This document shows, in pieces, positions 1 through 8,073 of a stretch of 64,000 nt of DNA. Made by a program: the position numbers and the translations under genes. This DNA comes from Spirosoma sordidisoli. GTDB lineage: Bacteria > Bacteroidota > Bacteroidia > Cytophagales > Spirosomataceae. The stretch spans positions 97,900-161,899 of the forward strand of contig NZ_SBLB01000012.1 in assembly GCF_004138325.1 (NCBI RefSeq), read 5' to 3'. Position 1 is the first letter of the stretch. Each line of letters opens with the position of its first letter. The notes beneath the pieces were generated by a model. That model had not been told where the DNA came from and did no database searches. It worked only from the letters and a program-made list of their open reading frames with translations.

Positions 1-1
1 C

Positions 2-499
2 CTAAACCTGATGGAAGCCTGCATTAAGGGAATGCCGGTGCTTGGGTACGCTTTTTTGCTGAAAGCCCTGTTTACCCTCATTACCTTGAGCATTAGTCGC
101 AGTGGCAGCGTCATCACGCCCATTCTCTTTATCGGGGCTACGGCGGGCAGTTTCTTCGCTGAAGCTGTGGGGGCAGACCGGGCCACATTTGCCGCCATAG
201 GGTTTGTGAGCGTACTGGCCGGGGCCACCAATACCCCAATTGCCACGAGCATCCTGGCGATTGAATTGTTCGGTGCTACAGTAGCTCCGTATGCGGCTGT
301 TTCGTGCGTTATCAGCTTTTTGATGTCGGGCCACCAGAGCCTGTATACGGCGCAGGTGCTGGCCGTGCAAAAATCGCGCGGCTTGCCCAACCACGTCGGG
401 CAGGAAATTGGTACGTTGCCCGATCAGCGTAACGCCGAAATAGGTAACCCACTTAAATCCATCTGGAAGTGGCTGCGACCCTATTTTAAGCGCAAGTGA
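2..499 (+). CDS. ClC-family chloride channel/transporter, C-terminal part (5' end outside window)
   Basis: This is the C-terminal end of a ClC-type anion channel or H+/anion antiporter in the inner membrane. The reading frame is open to the left window edge, so the first ATG at 11 is probably internal. The visible part has the conserved helix region GSVITPILFIGATAGSFFAE, where ClC proteins place a selectivity-filter segment, followed by several hydrophobic helices including the ATNTPIATSILAIELFG stretch typical of the family. After the last helix there is only a short basic tail (ending KRK), so no CBS domains follow. The glutamate gate and the other filter segments lie outside the window, so channel versus exchanger cannot be decided. 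The response regulator starts about 45 bases downstream on the same strand. Confidence 0.85.
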   Translation, partial: LNLMEACIKGMPVLGYAFLLKALFTLITLSISRSGSVITPILFIGATAGSFFAEAVGADRATFAAIGFVSVLAGATNTPIATSILAIELFGATVAPYAAVSCVISFLMSGHQSLYTAQVLAVQKSRGLPNHVGQEIGTLPDQRNAEIGNPLKSIWKWLRPYFKRK

Positions 500-543
500 T
501 ACAGAATTGCTTCAGTATTGGGCAGTACGTTTGGTTAAATCCT

Positions 544-1227
544 ATGTCTATGAAGATCCTGCTGGTCGAAGATGAGCCAAGCCTATTGCAAGCGATGCGG
601 CAATACCTTGAAGAGGACGGCTATGTCGTAACAACGGCTGCTACGTTCGCCAAGGCATCAATGGCCCTCAACGATTACGACTATGATTGTGTCGTTGTGG
701 ACATTGGCTTGCCTGATGGAAACGGCTTAAACCTAATCCGCCAATTGAAGACGGCTGAAAAAGGGAGTGGCCTCATCATCATTTCTGCCAAAGACTCGCT
801 CGACGATAAACTGACGGGTCTCGAACTGGGGTCGGACGACTACATCACCAAACCCTTTCACCTGCCCGAACTCAATGCCCGCATCAAGTCTGTACTTCGG
901 CGACGGTTTTTTGGGGGTAACAACCTGATCCGGTACGGAGAAATTGTCGCTGATCCACTCTCGCATCAGGTAACGGTTGCTGGTCAACCGCTCGAACTGA
1001 CCGAAAAAGAGTACCACTTACTGCTCTTCTTTTTAGCCAACGTCAACCGACTACTGACCAAATCAGCTATCGCCGAGTACGTGTGGGGCGATCACATGGA
1101 CATGGCCGATTCGCATGATTTTCTGTACACGCACATCAAAAACTTACGGCGCAAACTCATTGATGCGGGTTGCCCCGATTATATCAAAACCCGCTATGGG
1201 GCCGGATACTTATTCACAACGCCATGA
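544..1227 (+). CDS. OmpR/PhoB-family response regulator
   Basis: Cytoplasmic DNA-binding response regulator. The receiver domain spans about residues 1-115, with the acidic pair in VEDEP, the phospho-acceptor Asp in VVVDIGLPDG (residue 53 from this start) and the conserved Lys in YITKPF. The winged-helix domain follows to the C-terminus, ending in the family-typical RYGAGYLF. ATG codons lie at 544 and 550; the second gives the canonical MKILLVEDE start, and the open frame upstream has no domain, so either of these two is likely. The stop overlaps the start of the histidine kinase gene (ATGA), so the two are translationally coupled. The signal and target genes are unknown. Nearby envelope and metal genes suggest an envelope or metal stress role, which is inference only. 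Confidence 0.93.
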   Translation: MSMKILLVEDEPSLLQAMRQYLEEDGYVVTTAATFAKASMALNDYDYDCVVVDIGLPDGNGLNLIRQLKTAEKGSGLIIISAKDSLDDKLTGLELGSDDYITKPFHLPELNARIKSVLRRRFFGGNNLIRYGEIVADPLSHQVTVAGQPLELTEKEYHLLLFFLANVNRLLTKSAIAEYVWGDHMDMADSHDFLYTHIKNLRRKLIDAGCPDYIKTRYGAGYLFTTP

Positions 1228-2495
1228 GCCTGCTCCGCAAAACGTTGCTGTACCTGTTGTTAGCGGCTATCCCTGTCGCACTAACGGGCGTATGGGTTTT
1301 TGATGCGCTCGTTAACCGAGTCATTCGCTATGAAGTCGACGAGCAGCTCAGCAGTGATTTGGGGTACATTCAGCAGCAACTTCAAACGGCCCGAACACCC
1401 TTAAACCGGGGGCAATACTTATTGGATAACCCACACATCTCGTTGCTGCCATCGGGGCGCAACGTACCCCCCACTTTTTCGGATTCAATTGAGTTTGACC
1501 GGCGCGAAAACGAAAAAGTGCCTGTCCGTCGGCTGACGGCCACGGTTCAGGTTGGTAAGCGGACGTACCTGGTCGTTGTCAAACAGGCGATGGGTGAGTT
1601 TGAGGAAATTGTCCAAATGCTTTCAATGAGCGTAATCGTAGCCTTTCTAGCGTTGGTCGTTTTTCTGACCGCAATCAATGGCTGGGTGTCGCGCCAGTTA
1701 TGGCAACCCTTCTACCAACTTATCGACCAGCTACGGGCGTACCGACTTGACGAACGTACCCCAACCACATTCGACCAAAGCAGCATCGCGGAGTTTGACC
1801 AGTTGAGCGTTGCGCTGAACGACATGAGCCTGACGTTACACCATCAGTACGTTGTTCAGAAAGAGTTTACGGATCATGCCGCCCACGAAATGCAGACACC
1901 ACTGGCCGTCATGACGACTCAGTTGGACCGGTTGCTCACCACAGAACCCCTCACTGAAGAACAGGTCAATCTGATGGAACAAGCCCAGGCTTCTATCCGA
2001 CGGTTGACGCAGCTTAACAAGAGCCTGCTGCTGTTGACCAAGATTGAAAACAACCAGTTTGCTGACCAACAGCGGGTGAATCTGAGCGAACTGCTGGACC
2101 GGCTGCACCGCAACTTTACCGCCTACGCCGAACACCGGGGACTAAGCTGGGCTATTCAGATCGACCCTGACGTTAACCGGTTGATGAATCCCCATTTGGC
2201 GGAGGTACTGTTCAGCAACCTCATCAAAAACGCACTGACCCACGCACTGCCCCACACGTTCGCCAAGATGAGCCTGACGAAAACGAAATTTGTTTCGCTG
2301 AACGTTGGCCCGCCCCTCCCCTTCCCAGCGGAACAACTCTTCGACCGTTTTGTAAAGAACCCAGCTCGCCCGGAGTCAACCGGACTTGGTTTGGCCTTGG
2401 TCAAACAGATTACTGACCGCTACGGTATGACCGTCGAGTACGAGTACGACGAACGAGGGAGGCTGCACACCTTTACTGTTTCATTTCCAACCTGA
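1224..2495 (+). CDS. Sensor histidine kinase
   Basis: Inner-membrane histidine kinase of 423 residues, partner of the preceding regulator. Membrane segments lie at about residues 5-27 and 133-152 and enclose a roughly 105-residue periplasmic sensor region of no recognised family. After a HAMP-like linker comes the dimerisation helix with the phospho-acceptor His in HEMQTP (His221), then the N box SNLIKNALTHA and the glycine box STGLGLALVKQI. The ATP-binding domain is short: no clear separate DxGxG loop is seen between the N box and glycine box, which instead are linked by PLPFPAEQLFDRF. Such compact kinases are frequent in Bacteroidetes. The start was chosen at 1224 because it gives the membrane segment directly and overlaps the upstream stop by four bases. 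Confidence 0.92.
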   Translation: MSLLRKTLLYLLLAAIPVALTGVWVFDALVNRVIRYEVDEQLSSDLGYIQQQLQTARTPLNRGQYLLDNPHISLLPSGRNVPPTFSDSIEFDRRENEKVPVRRLTATVQVGKRTYLVVVKQAMGEFEEIVQMLSMSVIVAFLALVVFLTAINGWVSRQLWQPFYQLIDQLRAYRLDERTPTTFDQSSIAEFDQLSVALNDMSLTLHHQYVVQKEFTDHAAHEMQTPLAVMTTQLDRLLTTEPLTEEQVNLMEQAQASIRRLTQLNKSLLLLTKIENNQFADQQRVNLSELLDRLHRNFTAYAEHRGLSWAIQIDPDVNRLMNPHLAEVLFSNLIKNALTHALPHTFAKMSLTKTKFVSLNVGPPLPFPAEQLFDRFVKNPARPESTGLGLALVKQITDRYGMTVEYEYDERGRLHTFTVSFPT

Positions 2496-2502
2496 CAGAC
2501 AC

Positions 2503-2928
2503 ATGCCAACGTGGGTACTCTACAGCCTGATTTCCATGCTCTTCGCCGGGCTAACCTCGGTAATCGCCAAGCTGGGCCTAAATGACATTAGTGCTAATCT
2601 GGGGCTGGCCGTGCGGACGACGGTCGTCTTCGGGCTGGTGCTGCTCAACTTCGTCGTTTTCCAGAACGTCCGGGAGGTAGGTCAGCTAAACGCTCGTACG
2701 GTGAGTTTTTTGGCCGTATCGGGCCTGACGGCTTCCCTCTCGTGGATCTTCTACTACAAGGCGATCCAGATTGGCCGTGTAACCGATGTTGCCCTAATCG
2801 ATAAAGGGAGCATCATTATCACCATCCTGTTATCTATCACGCTGCTGCGCGAGCCAGTAACGCCAAAATTATTCGTCGGTGGAGGGCTTATCCTGCTAGG
2901 CTTGCTGGTGTTGATTTGGCCTTCCTGA
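2503..2928 (+). CDS. EamA-domain small membrane transporter (DMT superfamily)
   Basis: Protein of 141 residues with one EamA domain and about five hydrophobic helices. It is half the length of the common two-domain DMT transporters and therefore probably acts as a dimer. The family signature region TASLSWIFYYKAIQIG and the terminal LREPVTPKL segment followed by a Gly-rich helix are typical of the short DMT proteins found in many bacteria. The gene begins eight bases after the histidine kinase stop, so it may share that transcript. Substrate cannot be inferred. A decayed relative of the 3' half of this gene is visible at 5137-5298. Confidence 0.88.
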   Translation: MPTWVLYSLISMLFAGLTSVIAKLGLNDISANLGLAVRTTVVFGLVLLNFVVFQNVREVGQLNARTVSFLAVSGLTASLSWIFYYKAIQIGRVTDVALIDKGSIIITILLSITLLREPVTPKLFVGGGLILLGLLVLIWPS

Positions 2929-2938
2929 GGCACGAACT

Positions 2939-4348
2939 TCAGAACACTTGCCCGATGCCAAAGTAAAACAGCCGGTCTTCGCGCGAAAGTCCGTAATCAA
3001 AAAACACGATAGTCGAAAGGTTCCAAGCTAAGCGGGCACCGGCTCCGTAGGACGTGCGCAGATCGCGCAGACTCAAATCCTGCCAACGGTCGCGCACCGT
3101 ACCCGCATCGAAGAACGGAGCTACGCCCAGTCCGAATGTTTGTCGGCCCATTTTCAGGTCGGCCAACCGCACCCGAAGTTCTACGTTGGCAAAAGCCAGT
3201 GAACGAGCCAAAAACCGGTTAGCCCGGTAGCCCCGCAACGATTGCCGTCCACCCAGCGCGTTAATGCTTCCGTCTGGACTCCATTGATCCTGAAATTCAA
3301 AAAACGGAGCCTGCTGGCCAAAAATGGTCCCAACGCCCAAGCGTCCAGCCAGCACCGTGCGCGTTCCAACGGGTAAGCGTTGGTACAACCGCCCCTGCAC
3401 AAACAGCTTATTGAAGTTGAACTGAGAACCAATGAGCTGATTAGAAAACTCATTGGCCACCTCCACGTACCCACCCCTGGTGGGGTCGGGTTCAAAATCG
3501 CGGGTGTCGTAGATCAGAGCCGACTGTAAAATTGACAACCACCCGCCAGTAAGACCAAAAATACGGCCTTGCTCCGCATCTCGGGCCAGCAGCGACGTAC
3601 CATTGGGGGCCTCGGTCGTATTACCTGTAACGGGGTCGATGGCCTCGGTTCGGGTCCCCTGGAAGGTCTTATACGCCAAATGTTGAATTTCGTAACCGGC
3701 CATCAGCCGCCATTTGCCCGCTCCCAATGCATAATCGGCTTTTAGATTTAGCATAAATTCCGTCTCTCGAAAGCGGTTCGAGAGCGCGTCGCTCACCAGG
3801 ATTGCCTCGCCTGGTTCGCCAGAGCGCAACTGTCGGCGGGCCTTGTTATAGGCCGCATAAGTGGCAAACATCACAGTGGGATTTGACGGCAACCGCAACG
3901 AGCCGAGTGTGCTTTGATCAGAACCAAAGTACAAATTGGCCGGGTTCTGTTGCGCCTTAAAATCAGCCCTCAGCCGCCAGCGCGTACCCCGGACGTAAGG
4001 CATGTCGACCGATAGTACCAGCTCGCGGGCGTTGGTGCTATAGTAAGCGGCATTAGCGCGAAGCCGGACCAAGTAGGGCGTATAAGCAAATAGCGGATTT
4101 GACCGGTTGCCATTCCAATACGTATTGGTGCGTACCCCAAACCCAAAACCAGTTACCGGGTCCGACGAGAGGTCGGGAAGACCAGTCGTAAACCGCCCTT
4201 CCCGCTTCTTGGCTAAATCAGCATCCGACATTCGCTTTGATCGAATAAACGTCAGACTATCATTCCCGGCAAGTTGATCCGCCAGTTGAGCCTCAGCGGG
4301 TAAAGCCATCAGGGTTAGCAGGCCCCGTATTAAGAAGTTTACTTTCAT
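2939..4348 (-). CDS. BamA/TamA-like outer-membrane beta-barrel protein
   Basis: Outer-membrane protein of 469 residues resembling the C-terminal barrel of BamA-type surface antigens. The start at 4348 was chosen because it yields a signal peptide (MKVNFLIRGLLTLMALPAEA then Q); the frame upstream has no membrane or export feature. The rest shows alternating beta strands and the late conserved segments GGRQSLRGYRANRF and FFDAGTVRDRW. The last residues are FGIGQVF, with the terminal aromatic that marks BAM substrates. There is no obvious POTRA repeat, so it is probably a stand-alone barrel rather than the assembly factor itself. It converges with the EamA gene, whose stop is only 10 bases away. 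A perfect short inverted repeat lies in its leader. Confidence 0.85.
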   Translation of the reverse strand: MKVNFLIRGLLTLMALPAEAQLADQLAGNDSLTFIRSKRMSDADLAKKREGRFTTGLPDLSSDPVTGFGFGVRTNTYWNGNRSNPLFAYTPYLVRLRANAAYYSTNARELVLSVDMPYVRGTRWRLRADFKAQQNPANLYFGSDQSTLGSLRLPSNPTVMFATYAAYNKARRQLRSGEPGEAILVSDALSNRFRETEFMLNLKADYALGAGKWRLMAGYEIQHLAYKTFQGTRTEAIDPVTGNTTEAPNGTSLLARDAEQGRIFGLTGGWLSILQSALIYDTRDFEPDPTRGGYVEVANEFSNQLIGSQFNFNKLFVQGRLYQRLPVGTRTVLAGRLGVGTIFGQQAPFFEFQDQWSPDGSINALGGRQSLRGYRANRFLARSLAFANVELRVRLADLKMGRQTFGLGVAPFFDAGTVRDRWQDLSLRDLRTSYGAGARLAWNLSTIVFFDYGLSREDRLFYFGIGQVF

Positions 4349-4369
4349 AACGTAACAGCAATTTGTGAC

Positions 4370-4385
4370 GCACTCCTCGGAGTGC
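4370..4385. promoter_or_regulatory. Inverted repeat in the leader of the BamA-like gene
   Basis: GCACTCC and GGAGTGC form a perfect 7-base inverted repeat with a two-base centre, 22 bases upstream of the start codon at 4348. It is too tightly spaced for a stable hairpin loop and looks more like a dimeric repressor site. The bound protein is unknown. Confidence 0.35.
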
Positions 4386-4439
4386 CATTTTGATGGAATG
4401 AACAAAATACTGCGAGTAGAACCGGGCTGGCGATAACGC

Positions 4440-5051
4440 TTACGCCGACTGTCGCCAACGCCGAATGAGTAGTGTACTCAATACAAGCCCGACTACGCCC
4501 ATAAAGATGTATTCAACGTACTGACCTATTTGGGGAAACTGCTGTCCCAACCAGAAGCCGATGCCTGTAAGTAGGCTGACGTAGGCGACGCTACCTATTG
4601 CAGTCAGGCCCAAAAAGCGGGACCAGCGCATGCCACTTTGAGCCGCCAGAATCGGATTGAAAGTGCGGATTACGGGTAGAAACCGTCCTATCAACAAGGC
4701 CCTACGCGGATGCCGTTGATAAAATTGATTTGAATCGTCGAGGTCACGCCGTTTAAAGATCCAGTTGTCGGGTTGCTCACGCAGCCGCTTGATTAGCCGC
4801 CGACCCAACCAGAAACCGGTCATATCGCCCGAGATGGCAGCTACAATCAACAGTACAATCAGAGCAGGCAGCGTTATTTCCAGACTGCGGGTTCCCGTTA
4901 GCAACCCCGCTGTGAATAGCAGCGTTTCGCCCCCCGGTACTACCAAGCCCAGTAACAGGCCCGTTTCGATAAATACTAAGGCGGCAATCAGGGTGGTGCC
5001 GCCCCACTCCAGCCAGGCGGTGTTCAGGAGCAGAATACTCACAGTGTCCAT
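4440..5051 (-). CDS. DedA-family membrane protein
   Basis: Inner-membrane protein of 203 residues. DedA proteins belong to the group that includes lipid scramblases and undecaprenyl-phosphate flippases and are needed for envelope homeostasis. The family features are an early re-entrant loop with an acidic and glycine motif (ETGLLLGLVVPGGETLLF), a central SGDMTGFWLGRR segment and the signature GRFLPVIRTFNPILAAQSGM, followed by two more helices. The N-terminal MDTVSILL is a normal start and the length matches the family. The gene is on the same strand as the BamA-like gene (90 bases apart), so co-transcription is possible. Its substrate cannot be assigned. Confidence 0.9.
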   Translation of the reverse strand: MDTVSILLLNTAWLEWGGTTLIAALVFIETGLLLGLVVPGGETLLFTAGLLTGTRSLEITLPALIVLLIVAAISGDMTGFWLGRRLIKRLREQPDNWIFKRRDLDDSNQFYQRHPRRALLIGRFLPVIRTFNPILAAQSGMRWSRFLGLTAIGSVAYVSLLTGIGFWLGQQFPQIGQYVEYIFMGVVGLVLSTLLIRRWRQSA

Positions 5052-5136
5052 TCACTTGTCGTTGGTTATCCGGGACAAAAGTGCCTGCCAAATCTGAAGA
5101 GTTTCTGAAGAGCTTAACCTGTTTTTAATAATATGG

Positions 5137-5298
5137 CAGCCGAAGTAGCTATAATCGACTTTGGCAAGGAGCAATACTTTCGTGTTGGAAGACCATTCTG
5201 TTATCTATCTCACTTCGGCGCGAACCTCTCACGCCAAAGTTGCTTATTAGCAGATGGCTTATTTTTTGGTGTTACTGGTACTTATTTGGCCTAAATAG
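5137..5298 (+). pseudogene. Decayed fragment of an EamA/DMT transporter gene
   Basis: This stretch translates piecewise into the C-terminal half of the EamA protein encoded at 2503-2928. Around 5145-5159 it reads VAIID (intact gene: VALID). From 5195 to 5248 it reads ILLSISLRREPLTPKLLI (intact gene: ILLSITLLREPVTPKLFV). In another frame, 5266-5298 reads LVLLVLIWPK then stop (intact gene: LGLLVLIWPS then stop). At the DNA level the 12-mer CTGTTATCTATC and ACGCCAAA are shared. The pieces lie in different frames with at least one internal stop, so the gene is broken. No 5' half is visible upstream. It lies in the gap between the DedA gene and the unknown gene at 5618 and is probably the relic of a duplicated or transferred copy. 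Confidence 0.72.
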
Positions 5299-5329
5299 CT
5301 CGCCCAACCTGCTGCCGGTCAGCTAAACT

Positions 5330-5587
5330 TTAGTGTAAGTATCTGAGTACCTCCTCAGCAATTAGAGCTACGGTGAGGTGCTCAATCAACTGACGCGCGT
5401 ACTGCTTTACCTTGTGAAGGTTAGTTTGTTTGAAAGAAGAAAAGGACAGTTGAGATCCTTTTTTCAACGTGTGCCGGAATCGGCGGGGTCCAAATTTGCT
5501 TGATTGCATCGTCTTAGCGAGTTGTTGTTTCTGCAAAGCAACAGACAACCGATGCCGAGTGTAGGAACAGGCAACTGCTATTTTCAA
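5330..5587 (-). CDS. Doubtful small hypothetical ORF
   Basis: An 85-codon open frame downstream of the larger unknown gene on the same strand. The product would be basic, with no signal peptide, membrane segment or recognisable domain. The surrounding 5,052-5,617 stretch otherwise holds only the decayed EamA fragment and A+T-rich sequence, so this ORF could be real, a relic or chance. It is listed because it is the only open frame of notable length on its strand in a 566-base gap. Confidence 0.2.
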   Translation of the reverse strand: MKIAVACSYTRHRLSVALQKQQLAKTMQSSKFGPRRFRHTLKKGSQLSFSSFKQTNLHKVKQYARQLIEHLTVALIAEEVLRYLH

Positions 5588-5617
5588 ACCAAGATGTTCC
5601 TACTCATTTTCAATGGG

Positions 5618-7375
5618 TTACTGAACTTCAGTAGCCTGTTCGGTGCTGGGTTGGGTTCCTGATTTATGCCACCTCTTGACCTTCTCGACGATGATGCGCT
5701 CATCGTCCCACTGCTGATAAAAAAACCAGGTACGTTGCAGCATGACAGCGATAATGGCGTAGTACCGCGATGAGGGCATGTATTCGTCGTCAGCCGGGGG
5801 AGCCTGTTCTAATAGATACTGATAGAAGGCCGTCGTAAACCGCACGGAAAACCGCTCTTCAGGAAAGTTGAACCGGTCGTGATGCTGTATTTGATACCCT
5901 CCGTCGGGTAAGGTGTTATAAGTCGACTTTACAATATCATTCTCAAACTCTTCTTTGTGAGTTTCCATGTAATCCTTCAGTGCCGACTCGATCAGGTAAA
6001 GCGGCAACCGCTCTTCCAACTGGTATTGTCGTTCGTCTCCTTCAACACGGAACGACAATGAAGTTAGCTGACGCTTTTCCTGAAGTGTCTCGATCAACTT
6101 ACGAAGCGAATTATATTCAGGGAAGCGCGATTGGCCGCGACGACTGTCGGATAATAGCTGGAACCCCTGAGCACTTGTTAATCTACGTAGTGATTGTGCA
6201 ATGTGAGCCAACTCCACTGTTATGTGCTCAAGGTTGAATCGTTTGGCTAAGAATAGCGCGAGGGATATAGCATCAGCACGCTTGGTATCATCAGACCACT
6301 TTATGAGGTCATCGCCAAAGTATCGACCCAATTTATCTGTGTCAACTGGGAGATCTATGTACGTAATACCTTCTTCGAATTCATTGCGCCTAAGCCAGTT
6401 GCGAATGTGCCGCCGTTTTACGTCATCCGTTTCATCAAAATCACCAACCGGAATCAGGGCGAACTCGATGATTCGCGCAATACAGAGCATTAGATCATTT
6501 GGGTAAGGGGCCGTATCTGAGACCTCAAAAAATCCTTCTTTCGTGAGAAGATTGTATAAGGATTTTGCCAGACGGTATTTGAATTGGGCTTTTATTTCAT
6601 TCTCCCGAAAGCGTTCCGGGTATCGCTCCAGATCAAGCCGCCAATTTTTGTAGGCGAACTTATCGTACTGATCTTTAAAGCTTTCGATAAACTCTTTAGC
6701 CAACCAAGGATGGCTAATTTTTATTGTCTCATCTTGAAAGGCGAAGCTAACATGTAAAAGCTCGGCGGGTCGTTGGCCCCTTAACCAAGCTTTATCGTCT
6801 ATTTTATCAATTAGCTTTATGGCTTGCGCGGCTTCTCTCCCCGCCGTAGTTATAATGCGCTGCTGCTCGGGCCTCTCCCAAAATGACACGCTTTCAACAT
6901 ACTTGCGCTGAGCTATTGCAATAATTTCAAGAATCAGACCTCTGATAGATAGCAGTTGAAAATCATTGATGAAATTCAGTAACTGATGATGTAAAGGCTT
7001 TGGCAGAATTAGCGTAAAGAAGGTATTAGTCGGAACGTGACCTTCAAGAAATGCACGCTCTTCAAAAACCTCTTTAAAGTGGTCGATGAGCATCCGAAGC
7101 ATACCATTATGATAGCTGATATAGAAATCGTAAGGAGGTTGGTCCGGCGAGCGATATAACTCTACTTCCGCAAAATTCGGGTCTTGTCGGAGATTATTCA
7201 ACTTTTCATCTTCATGACTGTTTAGATTAAAATAGGGTCGGTAATAACCGAAAGCCGGGTCTAAATAATGAAATACGTAGGTGTACCGCCACCATTGAAA
7301 ACCCTTCCAATCAAAGGGACCCGAACCAAAATCGACATCACCGTTTGCTTTCCTCTTTCGCTCTTCCTTAGCCAC
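5618..7375 (-). CDS. Large hypothetical cytoplasmic protein
   Basis: Protein of 585 residues that I do not recognise. It has no signal peptide or membrane segment, is rich in aromatic and charged residues, and looks largely alpha-helical in its middle part (for example residues 170-330). The N-terminus is basic and hydrophilic (MAKEERKRKANG), then turns aromatic (FQWWRYTYVFHYLDP). No nuclease, ATPase or helix-turn-helix motif is evident. The lower G+C of this gene and the gap around it, compared with the metal genes, suggests a separate origin. It stands alone on its strand, bordered by a possible promoter gap at 7376-7572 shared with the divergent PepSY-like gene. Confidence 0.7.
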   Translation of the reverse strand: MAKEERKRKANGDVDFGSGPFDWKGFQWWRYTYVFHYLDPAFGYYRPYFNLNSHEDEKLNNLRQDPNFAEVELYRSPDQPPYDFYISYHNGMLRMLIDHFKEVFEERAFLEGHVPTNTFFTLILPKPLHHQLLNFINDFQLLSIRGLILEIIAIAQRKYVESVSFWERPEQQRIITTAGREAAQAIKLIDKIDDKAWLRGQRPAELLHVSFAFQDETIKISHPWLAKEFIESFKDQYDKFAYKNWRLDLERYPERFRENEIKAQFKYRLAKSLYNLLTKEGFFEVSDTAPYPNDLMLCIARIIEFALIPVGDFDETDDVKRRHIRNWLRRNEFEEGITYIDLPVDTDKLGRYFGDDLIKWSDDTKRADAISLALFLAKRFNLEHITVELAHIAQSLRRLTSAQGFQLLSDSRRGQSRFPEYNSLRKLIETLQEKRQLTSLSFRVEGDERQYQLEERLPLYLIESALKDYMETHKEEFENDIVKSTYNTLPDGGYQIQHHDRFNFPEERFSVRFTTAFYQYLLEQAPPADDEYMPSSRYYAIIAVMLQRTWFFYQQWDDERIIVEKVKRWHKSGTQPSTEQATEVQ

Positions 7376-7511
7376 TTGTCAGATCTCTAATTGTAAATTA
7401 AAGATAGCCATTTCAGGGATTTTCCCGAACAGCGATTCAACTCATCTATAGTATACCGGTTTCGGGCGAAGCACTCAAACTTTGACTCCATCTGCTTGTC
7501 GAGACCCAAAA

Positions 7512-7538
7512 TTGCTTCAGAATCGTGTGGTAGGTTTG
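7512..7538 (+). promoter_or_regulatory. Bacteroidetes-type promoter for the PepSY-like gene
   Basis: TAGGTTTG at 7531-7538 matches the Bacteroidetes -7 consensus TAnnTTTG, and a TTG lies at 7512-7514. The 16-base spacing is shorter than the usual 19-21. The expected transcript start would be about 28 bases before the ATG at 7573. Confidence 0.45.
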
Positions 7539-7572
7539 AGTCGGTTAAGCAATCAACTAACCAACCAAGCAT

Positions 7573-8025
7573 ATGAAAACCATCCTGTTTGCGGGCCTGC
7601 TGAGTGGGTTCGCGCTCTCGGTCGCTCTACCGACTAATGCCCGTCCTGCTCTCACTACCGCACGTGTTGTTGGCTTGGCCGACGAAACCCCAGCCGCTGT
7701 GAAAGCGACCATCGCCCGGCTGTATCCGACCGCTAAGAACGTGAAATTCGAGAAAGAAGACGGCGACTATGAAGCGGGCTTCAAACACAACGGCAAGTCA
7801 ATGTCGGTGGTGCTCGATGCGAAAGGAACGGTGAAGGAAACTGAGACCGAAATTCCCGTCAATGCCCTGCCTGCTGCCGTTCGCGACTACGTAGCTAAAC
7901 AGATGCCAGGCAAGAAGATTAAGGAAGCTGCCGAGATCGTAGATGCCAACGGCACCAAGAAATACGAAGCCGAGGTTGGCGGTAAAGACCTGATGTTTGA
8001 CACATCGGGTAAGCCGTTAAACTAA
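7573..8025 (+). CDS. Secreted PepSY-like domain protein
   Basis: Protein of 150 residues with an N-terminal signal peptide (MKTILFAGLLSGFALSVALPTNA, cleavage near NARP). The mature part holds two PepSY-like repeats. The first, at about residues 40-85, follows the pattern AVKATIARLYP then KFEKEDGDYEAGF with LDAKGTV. The second, at about residues 95-148, runs AVRDYVAKQMPGKKI to KYEAEVGGKDLMFDTSG. These are the alternating helix-plus-strand units of the PepSY_like group (related to BLIP-fold proteins). They are periplasmic or surface proteins in Bacteroidetes, often near two-component systems, with no enzymatic role known. A promoter-like box lies directly upstream. The gene stands alone and converges with the AI-2E permease gene. 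Confidence 0.85.
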   Translation: MKTILFAGLLSGFALSVALPTNARPALTTARVVGLADETPAAVKATIARLYPTAKNVKFEKEDGDYEAGFKHNGKSMSVVLDAKGTVKETETEIPVNALPAAVRDYVAKQMPGKKIKEAAEIVDANGTKKYEAEVGGKDLMFDTSGKPLN

Positions 8026-8032
8026 GTAGTCG

Positions 8033-8073
8033 AGTCTGGGTAGTTCAATGATAATACTTGAGCTACTCAGACT
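8033..8073. terminator. Long hairpin between convergent genes
   Basis: AGTCTGGGTAGTTCAA (8033-8048) pairs with TTGAGCTACTCAGACT (8058-8073) over 16 positions, two of them G-U, around a nine-base loop. It sits at the convergent 3' ends of the PepSY-like and AI-2E genes and includes the stop codon of the latter. No long T-run follows on either strand, so a transcript-stabilising or bidirectional terminator role is inferred. Confidence 0.5.

Noticed and set aside
7387..7572. A 61-codon minus-strand frame in the gap between divergent genes.
   Set aside because: It overlaps the likely promoter of the PepSY-like gene and shows no domain or protein-like composition.
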